Below are positions 16,195 through 23,705 of a stretch of 64,000 bases of DNA, one piece after another. The notes under the pieces were generated by a model. That model was not told the origin of the DNA. It worked only from the letters and a program-made list of their open reading frames with translations, and searched no databases. The stretch covers positions 186,001 through 250,000 of the forward strand of contig JAHJJX010000027.1 in the NCBI GenBank assembly GCA_018822665.1. Direction: 5' to 3'. Source of the DNA: a bacterium. Its GTDB lineage: Bacteria; Campylobacterota; Campylobacteria; Campylobacterales; Sulfurimonadaceae. A program made the position numbers and the translations under genes. Numbering within the stretch: position 1 is the first letter of the stretch; each line of letters starts with the position of its first letter.

Positions 16195-17154
16195 ATGACA
16201 AACCAAACAGCAAGAGTCTTAGAACTTTTAAAACGATTTAATGACGGGAAGAAAGTATGCATTGAAGCTTTGCAGAACGAAGTTTTATGGGAAGGCAAAA
16301 GCGAGAGGACGATTCGCAGAGATTTGGATGTTATCAAACTTGTTTTTCCTGAATCATTTGAACTCATTCGGGGTGACAAGGGATGCTATAAAGCCATCAC
16401 CAAAGGGGCATTTGAAAACTTTTTGACGCCAGAGACTATCTCCATGATGGCACAGGTTTATAATGTTGCGCAAAAGAGCAATCTTTTTGCAAACATCGAC
16501 CTTTGTGAATCAGATAAAAAACTCTTAGAGTCACAGCTCAAAAAATCCAAAGATTGCTATATGTTTATAGATAAACCTTATGAGAACAAAAAGAGCGACT
16601 ATCAACTCTTCAAAGAGATGGAAAATGCTATCTATCATCAGCAACATCTCATGGTTAAATATACCATAAATGATAAAACAGAGGTAATGGATATTAAACC
16701 CTATAAAATCCTCTTTATCAACCAAAACTTCTATCTTGTGTGTGAAGTCGTAGATAGCCAATACGAACTTACGCAACTAAGAATCTCAAATATCACCCAG
16801 GCGCAGATGCTCTCAAAACAGTTTCATAAAAACTATGAAATAGAAGATTTTATCAAAGAGATTCAAACGCCGTTTTCTACCTATACAAGCGGCTATAAAA
16901 AGTATATGATAGAGGTCATCGTAGAGGTCAAAAACGAGAAAGCTCGTTTTTTCAAAGCAAAAAACTTTCTCCCATCGCAGCGAATTGTAGAACAAAAGGC
17001 AGATGGGAGTTTGGTTTTATCTTTTAAAGTGACACAGGAGCTTGAGATAGAAGAGCTTATAAAGAAATGGCTGCCGCACATGAGAGTCATAGAGCCGCTA
17101 TCACTCAAAGAGAAGATTGAAAATGAGTTAAGAGAGTATCTTCTTCTTGCATAA
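16195..17154 (+). CDS. HTH-WYL domain transcription regulator
   Basis: 319 residues. An N-terminal DeoR/HTH_11-like helix-turn-helix lies at about 5-60 (ERTIRRDLDVIK recognition helix). A WYL domain occupies about 150-240 and a WYL C-terminal extension 240-319. WYL regulators such as BrxR, CapW and PafBC bind nucleic-acid ligands and often control defence genes; most characterised ones next to defence genes are repressors. It is 26 nt after the repeat-protein gene with no separate promoter visible, so it is under operator site 9. It is the obvious candidate to bind the TAGACA-N5-TGTCTA sites. Its C-terminal half matches the tail of the helicase at 4107. Confidence 0.85.
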   Translation: MTNQTARVLELLKRFNDGKKVCIEALQNEVLWEGKSERTIRRDLDVIKLVFPESFELIRGDKGCYKAITKGAFENFLTPETISMMAQVYNVAQKSNLFANIDLCESDKKLLESQLKKSKDCYMFIDKPYENKKSDYQLFKEMENAIYHQQHLMVKYTINDKTEVMDIKPYKILFINQNFYLVCEVVDSQYELTQLRISNITQAQMLSKQFHKNYEIEDFIKEIQTPFSTYTSGYKKYMIEVIVEVKNEKARFFKAKNFLPSQRIVEQKADGSLVLSFKVTQELEIEELIKKWLPHMRVIEPLSLKEKIENELREYLLLA

Positions 17155-17164
17155 TTTATCAAAA

Positions 17165-17404
17165 GTGATAACAAATAAATCTTTCATACTTCTTGATATG
17201 TGCCAAAGTGGCGCAATTATTGATAAGCTTATTGACGAGAAGGCAATTATGCCTATTTCGGAAAATAAAAAGAGCTTACAGTTACAAATTTGACTAAATT
17301 ATCTTGAAACAGAAGTTCCAAAAATCACTCAAGAGATATTTCATTTTGAGCAAACTCCACAAAAATACTTAAATGGTGATACTTTTTCAATAAGCACTAA
17401 ATAA
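17165..17404 (+). pseudogene. Caspase-like peptidase remnant
   Basis: An 80-codon frame broken by one TGA (17291-17293). It contains FILLDMCQSGAIIDK, the catalytic-Cys motif (D-x-C-x-S-G) of the caspase/C14 fold with Cys at 17201, and later ITQEIFHFEQTPQKYLNG, which fits the end of that domain. The catalytic His half and any start codon are missing, replaced by the end of the WYL regulator gene. It is the relic of a caspase-like protein, a class often used as a suicide effector. Confidence 0.6.
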
Positions 17405-17515
17405 AGCATCTCTTCCCTAAACTATCCACTAAATACTTTTGTAAATACATGAGTAGTTAGACTACATATCTGCACCTTTAATTAATCAAGTCTTCAAAGC
17501 AAATCATCTATATTA
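17405..17515. other. Non-coding spacer
   Basis: Between the caspase remnant and operator site 10 I see no ORF, repeat or hairpin of note. Confidence 0.5.
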
Positions 17516-17548
17516 TGGACAGAACTTGTCTATTTAAGCCTTTATAAT
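17516..17548 (+). promoter_or_regulatory. WYL-type operator/promoter, site 10
   Basis: TGGACA-GAACT-TGTCTA lies at 17516-17532. After 10 nt comes TATAAT (17543-17548). The AAAGGA ribosome site and ATG (17577) of the AAA+ gene follow. Confidence 0.75.
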
Positions 17549-17576
17549 ACCCCCCATACAAATTAAAGGATTTATT

Positions 17577-18797
17577 ATGGGCGACTGGGATTATGACAGA
17601 AACATGGACTTTGGGGCAACGATGCAAGATATTAAAATAAACAGCACTGTTTTACTCAGTGCAGAACAAGACCAGTTTCAAGTGCGTGATACGGAGATTT
17701 ATTTTCAAGATGCTTTGAGTGCCCAAGAGTATGCGAAGAATAACCCGGGGGCCATAGTCGTACGCAAAACGACGCAACCACAAGCTCCTATTGAGTACTC
17801 TGCTGTGAAAGAGCTTCTGGTTAAAAAAACGCCGAGTATGATTTTGGAGCATTTAAGCAAACATATTATTTCTCAAGATGAGGCTAAAAAAGAGATTGCA
17901 CTGGCTATGTACTATCATAGCCTAAAATCAAAATTTTCAACCAACGAAGATATTGGCACTAATGGTCCCATCATGATGGTTGGTCCTACGGGCTCCGGAA
18001 AAACATTTATTGTGCAGAAAGCTTGTGAGTTTATTGATACTGTTTATATCCATGTTGATACTTCAAGCATGGTACCAGAGGGGATTGTAGGGTATGCTAT
18101 TGGGGATTTGGCAAAAGAAATTTTAAGAGTATCAAATTACAACATCCATAAAGCAACTCATTGTGTAGTATTTTTTGATGAGATGGATAAATTATTTAGT
18201 AGTGATAGTGAATCAAGTTATGGGGACAGAATCGCAAACCAGTTACTTAGGCTTGTAGAAGGCTCAATCATAAAAATATCATATACACATACTGAAAGAG
18301 AACGTCTGCCCCATGCAATTGAAACACTTGACAGCTCAAATATGCAGTTCATATTAGGCGGTGCATTTCAATGGATACTTGATGAAAAAGCAGAGGCTAA
18401 ATCAACAGTTGGATTTGCAAGATCAATTACACAAGAAAAAAATCATTCAATCACTTTGGAAGATCTTTATGAGCAAGGGATACCAAAAGAGCTTTTAGGG
18501 AGAATGAACACTATTGTAAATCTGCATCCACTAACCGAGCATGATTACTACAAAATCCTCACCCAAAGCGAGAGCTCCCCGCTCAAAGAGTTTATCAAAA
18601 AAATAGAGTTTCATGGAGACAAAGTAGAGATACAAGAGGATACTTTAAAACAAATATCTAAGATTGCAGCCAGTAGCAAACTCGGCGTCAGGTCAATCAA
18701 GCAAACTCTCAAAGCTATGTTTAAAGATGTACTGTTTAGTACTCCGGAGGGAGCGTGTAAAACACATTATATAGAGTGCAAAGAATATCCTAGTTGA
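17577..18797 (+). CDS. ClpX-like AAA+ ATPase
   Basis: 406 residues. Walker A GPTGSGKT at about 136-143, Walker B CVVFFDEMDKLF near 200, arginine-finger/ELLGRMN region near 306, and sensor 2 LGVRSIKQTL near 375. The layout is that of ClpX, but the N-terminal zinc-binding domain is absent and replaced by about 90 unrelated residues, and no ClpP-binding IGF loop is evident. It may be a dedicated unfoldase or remodeller for a mobile or defence system. The codons follow AAAGGATTTATT. It is regulated by site 10. Confidence 0.75.
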   Translation: MGDWDYDRNMDFGATMQDIKINSTVLLSAEQDQFQVRDTEIYFQDALSAQEYAKNNPGAIVVRKTTQPQAPIEYSAVKELLVKKTPSMILEHLSKHIISQDEAKKEIALAMYYHSLKSKFSTNEDIGTNGPIMMVGPTGSGKTFIVQKACEFIDTVYIHVDTSSMVPEGIVGYAIGDLAKEILRVSNYNIHKATHCVVFFDEMDKLFSSDSESSYGDRIANQLLRLVEGSIIKISYTHTERERLPHAIETLDSSNMQFILGGAFQWILDEKAEAKSTVGFARSITQEKNHSITLEDLYEQGIPKELLGRMNTIVNLHPLTEHDYYKILTQSESSPLKEFIKKIEFHGDKVEIQEDTLKQISKIAASSKLGVRSIKQTLKAMFKDVLFSTPEGACKTHYIECKEYPS

Positions 18798-18826
18798 CAT
18801 AATATGTCCACCAAACATCCTACTAT
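18794..18826 (+). promoter_or_regulatory. WYL-type operator/promoter, site 11
   Basis: TTGACA-TAATA-TGTCCA lies at 18794-18810. After 10 nt comes TACTAT (18821-18826). It overlaps the stop of the AAA+ gene and serves the short ORF at 18875 and probably the two lipoproteins. Confidence 0.7.
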
Positions 18827-18874
18827 ACCAACAATTGAAACAACAAAAACTCTGCCCCATATAAGGAAAAAAAG

Positions 18875-19001
18875 ATGATGCAAATACCCATAGAAGATCT
18901 GCTTGAGGGCCTCAAACATGATGCTCAAAGCATACATCCAAAAAGAGATGCCCTCACCTACTCCAATCGAGCTTGATGATTTTGAGGAGCCGCCGTTTTG
19001 A
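18875..19001 (+). pseudogene. Small ORF, probably frameshifted
   Basis: From ATG 18875 (AAGGAAAAAAAG upstream) 33 codons run to TGA at 18974. In another frame a protein-like acidic tail (KEMPSPTPIELDDFEEPPF) runs on to the stop at 18999-19001. A single frameshift near 18,930 would join them into a protein of about 42 residues. No family is recognised. Confidence 0.4.
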
Positions 19002-19086
19002 GATACTAACACAAAGGATGAGGAATGTAGAAGAAGGGATTTATCTAAAAAATAGACAAACAATCAAAAATACAAGGAAAAAAGAT

Positions 19087-19437
19087 ATGAAAAAGATCGT
19101 TTTAACGACTGCGTCTGTATTGACGCTTGCTCTGCTCTCAGGATGTTCATCACATGATGTAACCATAGCCCCAAAACAACCTCAAAACTATGAAGTTCTC
19201 GGCAAGGCAGAAGGAAGTGCGACCGGCTCTTTGGGTTTACTCGCTACTGCGTATAACTTTGTACCGATGGGACTCAATACCAGAACGCAAAAAGCTTATG
19301 CTAATGCTTTGGAGAGTGTACCTGGTTCAACCGGGCTTATTAATGTCACTTACCAAGAGGATTGGGTGTGGTGGGTTTTAGGTACGGCAAGAACCGTTAC
19401 CATCAAAGGTGATGCAATCAAGGAGATTAAACAATGA
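19087..19437 (+). CDS. Lipoprotein, TRL-like
   Basis: 117 residues with a lipoprotein signal (MKKIVLTTASVLTLALLSGC; lipid Cys at 20). The mature domain of about 95 residues is mixed alpha/beta and related to the next protein (shared S-A(T)GS/ASGFxLL region, then SxxG-x-I-(N/T)D(V)). The frame is open upstream to 18973, but ATG 19087 with CAAGGAAAAAAG before it gives the signal peptide. It overlaps the next gene by 4 nt (ATGA). Function is unknown. Confidence 0.75.
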   Translation: MKKIVLTTASVLTLALLSGCSSHDVTIAPKQPQNYEVLGKAEGSATGSLGLLATAYNFVPMGLNTRTQKAYANALESVPGSTGLINVTYQEDWVWWVLGTARTVTIKGDAIKEIKQ

Positions 19438-19781
19438 AAAAATCACAAAAATTATTAGGTATGGCAGCGGCGACTCTTATTGCGTTTTCCATGGTGGGAT
19501 GTTCAGGAGTTCCTGTTTATATTGAGAGCACCGCTCCAAAACTTTATGAAAACAACAAAGACAAAGGAAGAGAGATTACTGCTTCAGCCAGCGGTTTTCA
19601 ATTGCTTTTATTTATCCCTATTGATGTTAATGAGCGTCAAAACACCGCTTATGAGTCACTAAAATCACAAGCAGGCGGCGGATATATAACCGATGTAAAA
19701 ATCAAAGAGTCTTGGACTTATGCATTTATAGGTACTTCTTACAAGACTACTATGACGGCTACGGTCTATCCTAGAAACTAA
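19434..19781 (+). CDS. Lipoprotein, paralogue of the preceding one
   Basis: 115 residues with a lipobox (MVGC, Cys 23). The mature part resembles the preceding lipoprotein in length and in the final SWTYAFIGTSYKTTMTATV strand, which parallels DWVWWVLGTARTVTIKG. The two are probably a duplicated pair acting in the periplasm or at a membrane. It is translationally coupled through the ATGA overlap. Confidence 0.75.
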   Translation: MKKSQKLLGMAAATLIAFSMVGCSGVPVYIESTAPKLYENNKDKGREITASASGFQLLLFIPIDVNERQNTAYESLKSQAGGGYITDVKIKESWTYAFIGTSYKTTMTATVYPRN

Positions 19782-20162
19782 AGCAATATATAACTATACA
19801 GGTTTGCATGTCATAAACGACTTCAAACTTGCATGGCTTACCTTATAGAAAGGTATTTTAGTATTTTTACTGTCATAGGCAGAGTAAATTTTGGCAGCTT
19901 TTTTATTGTTAGCCCTAATCTCAGGTTATTTATCGAATTAATTGTGCCGATTTCAGCTCCGCCTTTGACAACTCATACTGCTTATTGCTAATAATCTCAA
20001 GCTGTTTTAATTAAAACTACCAGCATAAAAACATACTCAAGAAACTCAACGAAGCAAATTAGACAATAAAGAGGATCTAAACCTTTTTCTTAAAAATTTA
20101 ATTAAGAGAAAGAGAAAACACCTCTTCAAATCTAACAAAGCAAATTTAACAGGAAGAACAAA
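19782..20162 (+). other. Intergenic region before the ArdC-like gene
   Basis: No ORF is seen in these 381 nt. It holds a small hairpin (TACCTT-ATAG-AAGGTA type near 19,840), a direct repeat of TTGCATG, and copy B of the diverged repeat shared with 3465-3580 (19868-19985). The length and structure before an antirestriction gene recall single-stranded promoters of transfer elements; that is a guess. Confidence 0.4.
19868..19985. repeat. Diverged intergenic repeat, copy B
   Basis: Matches copy A at 3465-3580 in ordered blocks (ATAGGCAGA, GGCAG plus T-run, AGCCCT, CAGCTCCG, TTTGAC). The alignment was made by eye and similarity is moderate. Confidence 0.35.
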
Positions 20163-21011
20163 ATGGCAAATAACATAACACAAGACAAAATGAATGAGAT
20201 AGTTCAAAAAGTGATTACTAGTATTGATAAGAACGAAACAGGAATCTGGAATAAATGCTGGATAGGCTCAAATTTACCTCAAAATTTTAAAACACAGATA
20301 GCTTATAGCGGCTTTAACACTTTAACATTAATGTTTATGCAGTCAGAAATGGGATTTAGCTCAAATCAATGGCTCACATTTAATCAAGTAAAATTCATAA
20401 AAGGAGCGAAATTAAAAAAAGGCAGTACAAGCACACCTATATTTTTTTTCAAAATGCTTGAAAGAGAGGAAATTGTAGAAGGCAAAAAAGAGAAAAAAAG
20501 TATTCCTCTTCTAAAATTCTATTACGTTTTTAACACGGATCAAGAAGAAGGAATTAACATCAGCACCGAGAAGCCTCAGAACGTCGAATTAAATAAATTC
20601 GTATCCAACTGTAACGTAGAGATTAAAACAAATCATACAGCATTTTACACTCCAAAAAATGACTATATTGGAATGCCAGATTTAAAACTATTTAAATCTT
20701 CAGAAGCTTATGCTGCAACACTTTTACACGAGTTAGCTCACTCAACTGGACATAGTTCAAGACTTGACAGAGATATGACTGGCGAATTCGCAAGCGAAGC
20801 TTATTCCTTTGAAGAGTGTGTTGCAGAATTATCTTCAATGTTCCTCATGTCTCATTTAAATATTCAAAATGAAACTAAGAACTCAGAAGCGTATATAAAG
20901 GGGTGGTTAGTTGACGGACTCAAAGCTGATACAAAATTATTATGGCGAATAGCTTCTAAAGCTAACAAAGCTTTTCAATATATATTAGAACAACAGGAGC
21001 AAGCAGCATAG
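20163..21011 (+). CDS. ArdC-like antirestriction / zincin metallopeptidase
   Basis: 282 residues. The N-terminal 130 residues match the ArdC single-strand-DNA-binding domain (GIWNKCWIG, YSGFNTLTL, GAKLKKGSTSTPIFFFK). The C-terminal domain has a zinc-peptidase motif LLHELAHSTGH (HExxH plus third His). Such proteins protect incoming plasmid DNA from restriction and mark conjugative or integrative elements. AGGAAGAACAAA precedes the ATG. It suggests that the accessory block includes transfer-element parts. Confidence 0.8.
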   Translation: MANNITQDKMNEIVQKVITSIDKNETGIWNKCWIGSNLPQNFKTQIAYSGFNTLTLMFMQSEMGFSSNQWLTFNQVKFIKGAKLKKGSTSTPIFFFKMLEREEIVEGKKEKKSIPLLKFYYVFNTDQEEGINISTEKPQNVELNKFVSNCNVEIKTNHTAFYTPKNDYIGMPDLKLFKSSEAYAATLLHELAHSTGHSSRLDRDMTGEFASEAYSFEECVAELSSMFLMSHLNIQNETKNSEAYIKGWLVDGLKADTKLLWRIASKANKAFQYILEQQEQAA

Positions 21012-21018
21012 AAACTGC

Positions 21019-21243
21019 TTGAAAAACAACATAAATTTAGAAAACATAGCAATAGCAATAGACATCTATAGATCCAAAAACGGAAGAAACTGGAAATCAA
21101 AATTCAATGAACTGTATTCTTCTGGCAAAAATACTTCAACAGAACTTCAACAATTCAAAAATAAATTCAATTTTGAGACATTAGACAAGATCAAATATCA
21201 CACAACAAAATCTGAGATACAAAAAATAGTAGAAAATAATTAA
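21019..21243 (+). CDS. Hypothetical protein, 74 aa
   Basis: A small Lys/Asn-rich protein read from a TTG start 7 nt after the ArdC-like gene. No ribosome site or known domain is clear. It may be coupled to the upstream gene. Low certainty. Confidence 0.4.
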   Translation: MKNNINLENIAIAIDIYRSKNGRNWKSKFNELYSSGKNTSTELQQFKNKFNFETLDKIKYHTTKSEIQKIVENN

Positions 21244-21714
21244 AAATATAAAGCAATTACTTGAAAAATTTAATAAAGTTTTTCGATCTTTTGTTTGAAC
21301 TTAGAATTAATTCTTGTAAAATCTTTTTGATACTTAGATTTTTGTGAAAAATAGTTGATTGATTATGTGATATATATGAAAAGAAATCTTCTGATAAAAT
21401 TGTTTTTAACTTAAAATTTCAAGAGAAATTTATGAGATTTTTGTTTTTGTGCTGATACTTGTTTTGACATGTTTTTTAAAAAACAACAATAAGCTTCCAT
21501 TAACGACACACCCGATACAATGCCACTTAATAAATAGAATTAAATTACGAAAAAAACTAATAGACATGTAGAAATGATACGCACAAAATCGACTACCACA
21601 CAGCACTGCGTATCATTTTGATTAAGTGATCGCTCTTTTAGTTTAATTTAAGCGATTAGGTGTCAAAACAAAAGCTTAGTAAAGCCCATAAAATAGGGAA
21701 AGAGAAAAACATAT
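21244..21714. other. Structured intergenic region at the block/core boundary
   Basis: 471 nt without a gene. It contains a 16-bp palindrome (TGTTTTTTAAAAAACA near 21,470), a perfect 12-bp inverted repeat at 21572-21618, and a second small stem (ATCGCT/AGCGAT near 21,630-21,655). It separates the accessory block from the core genes and could be an old element end. Confidence 0.45.
21572..21618. repeat. Perfect 12-bp inverted repeat
   Basis: AAATGATACGCA (21572-21583) and TGCGTATCATTT (21607-21618) have a 23-nt spacer. There is no T-run directly after, so it is not a standard terminator. It could be a protein-binding site or recombination end. Confidence 0.6.
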
Positions 21715-23658
21715 ATGGCACTCATAGACTTACTCAATATTTCCAAACACTACTCATCGCAAAAGATTCTAACCGATATTAATTTTCATGTTGATGAGGG
21801 TGAGAGAATCGTTATAATTGGGAAAAACGGAAGTGGCAAATCAACTCTCATGCAAATCATCAACGGCACGCTCGACCAAGATGCAGGGGAAAGAATCATA
21901 CGACAAAATTTGGAAATAAAGATGCTTTCCCAGAAACCTGACTTTAAAGAGGGTGATACGGTAAGGGAAGCTGTTGAAGCCGGTTTGGATGAGCTTAACA
22001 AGGCAAAAAAAAGATACAATGAACTCTCTCTGCTCTTAGCGGATGACTTTGAAAATAAAAATTATATCGATGAACATGAGAGACTCTCAAATTATCTAGA
22101 ACATCATAATGCTTGGAATTTGGATGATAAAATAGAGAGAATTATCCAGCATTTTGATTTAAAACAGTACGAGGACAAGCCTATAACGCTCTTAAGCGGA
22201 GGAGAGCAAAGAAGAGTTGCTCTCGCCTCGCTACTTTTACAAAAACCGGATATTTTACTTCTTGATGAACCTACCAACCACCTTGATGTTTATATGGTTG
22301 AGTTTTTAGAAGAGCTTATACTCAAAGAAAAGTTTACACTTGTTTTCATCTCCCACGATAGATATTTTATAGATAGAATTGCTACAAAATCTGTCGAAGT
22401 CGAAGATTGTGTATTAAGAGAATACAGCGGTGGCTATAGCAACTATCTGACTCAAAAAGAGGAGTGGATTAGAACTTTGCAAAAGCAACATGATAATCTG
22501 CTCGGGGTTTTAAAAAGAGAAAATGAATGGTTTGCAAGGGGTGTTCGAGCAAGGCTTAAACGAAATGAAGGCCGAAAAGAGCGACTGATGGAGATTAGGG
22601 AAAATGCAAAAACAAATCCTGCCAAGATTAGACAAATGTCCATTGAGCTCCAACGTGAGGCAAAACATTTTAACCGTGACAAAAGTATCAACAAACAAAA
22701 AATGCTTTTTGAAGTTGAAGATTTATCTCTTACTCTTGGAAACAAAGAACTTCTTAAAAACTTCACAACCCGCATACTTCAAAAAGATGTTATAGCTATT
22801 GTTGGACCCAATGGAAGCGGAAAATCAACTCTGCTCAAAGCACTTTTGGGTCGAATAAAGCCGACAAGCGGAAAGATAAAGCAAGGGGAACTGAAGATAG
22901 GCTACTTTGACCAACATAGAGAAATGTTGGATGATGATAAAAACCTTATAGAGACTTTTTGTCCAAACGGAGGAGACAGAGTCAATGTTCGCGGCGTAGA
23001 TATGCATGTTTACGGATATTTAAAAAACTTCCTTTTTCCAAGAGAGTTTTTAGAAAAAAAGATAGGTATTTTAAGTGGTGGAGAAAAAAATCGTATAGCG
23101 CTTGCACTGCTTTTTACTAAAAATGTTGATATTTTGATTCTAGATGAGCCTACGAATGACTTGGATATCCCGACTATCAATATTTTAGAAGAACAATTAA
23201 GCAATTTTCCGGGGGCTGTTATAATCGTCAGCCATGATAGATATTTTGTAGATAAAATAGCTAAAAAACTTTTTATCTTTAAAAAAGACAAACATATAGA
23301 AGAATCGCATCAGCAATATTCTGAATATTTGGAGCTTGAAAAAGAGTTAGAAGAACTTGCAGAAATAGAAGCAAATGCGCAAGTTATAAAACCTAAAGAA
23401 AAAACTTTTCAAAAAGAAAAAACTCTTAAACTCACTTTTAAAGAAAAAATTTCCTTAGAAAAGCTGCCGCTTGAAATAGATAAGCTAGAAAGAGAAATTC
23501 AAGAAAAAAATAAATGTTTAGCCAATCCGAAATGTTACGAGAAAAGTGGAATCATTCAATTGGCAAAAGAGTTGGAAGATTTGGAAAACCTTTATGAGCA
23601 AAAAGTTGAAGAACTCTTAACGCTTCAAGAAAAAGAAGAGGAAATCAACAGCATATAA
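21715..23658 (+). CDS. uup: ABC-F ATPase, Uup type
   Basis: 647 residues, two ABC domains without membrane segments: Walker A GKNGSGKS and GPNGSGKS, signatures LLSGGEQRR and LSGGEKNRI, Walker B LLLDEPTNHLD and LILDEPTNDLD. The linker has the Uup-type ARLKRNEGRKERL segment, and a C-terminal coiled coil of about 100 residues ends the protein, as in Uup. ABC-F proteins act on ribosomes and Uup also affects DNA branch processing. GGGAAAGAG precedes the ATG. First core-like gene after the accessory block. Confidence 0.85.
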   Translation: MALIDLLNISKHYSSQKILTDINFHVDEGERIVIIGKNGSGKSTLMQIINGTLDQDAGERIIRQNLEIKMLSQKPDFKEGDTVREAVEAGLDELNKAKKRYNELSLLLADDFENKNYIDEHERLSNYLEHHNAWNLDDKIERIIQHFDLKQYEDKPITLLSGGEQRRVALASLLLQKPDILLLDEPTNHLDVYMVEFLEELILKEKFTLVFISHDRYFIDRIATKSVEVEDCVLREYSGGYSNYLTQKEEWIRTLQKQHDNLLGVLKRENEWFARGVRARLKRNEGRKERLMEIRENAKTNPAKIRQMSIELQREAKHFNRDKSINKQKMLFEVEDLSLTLGNKELLKNFTTRILQKDVIAIVGPNGSGKSTLLKALLGRIKPTSGKIKQGELKIGYFDQHREMLDDDKNLIETFCPNGGDRVNVRGVDMHVYGYLKNFLFPREFLEKKIGILSGGEKNRIALALLFTKNVDILILDEPTNDLDIPTINILEEQLSNFPGAVIIVSHDRYFVDKIAKKLFIFKKDKHIEESHQQYSEYLELEKELEELAEIEANAQVIKPKEKTFQKEKTLKLTFKEKISLEKLPLEIDKLEREIQEKNKCLANPKCYEKSGIIQLAKELEDLENLYEQKVEELLTLQEKEEEINSI

Positions 23659-23663
23659 AAGTT

Positions 23664-23675
23664 CCACATGCCAAG
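23664..23675 (+). repeat. Dispersed 12-mer, exact copy
   Basis: CCACATGCCAAG, preceded by TT, as left arm of the uup/aroG terminator hairpin. Confidence 0.8.
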
Positions 23676-23692
23676 CAATGATTCGGCATGTG
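23665..23692. terminator. Bidirectional hairpin between uup and aroG
   Basis: CACATGCC (23665-23672) pairs with GGCATGTG (23685-23692) around a 12-nt loop, between two convergent stop codons. The left arm is an exact copy of the dispersed 12-mer CCACATGCCAAG (23664-23675). Confidence 0.6.
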
Positions 23693-23705
23693 CAAAGCGC
23701 AATGA

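Noticed and set aside
15835-16379. Minus-strand ORFs (69 and 171 codons) across the repeat-protein gene
   Set aside because: They are shadows of the 45-bp repeats. The plus strand has signal peptide, ribosome site and promoter.
21466-21481. Palindrome TGTTTTTTAAAAAACA as operator
   Set aside because: Low-complexity A/T palindromes are expected in such an AT-rich genome and no -10 box stands in register.
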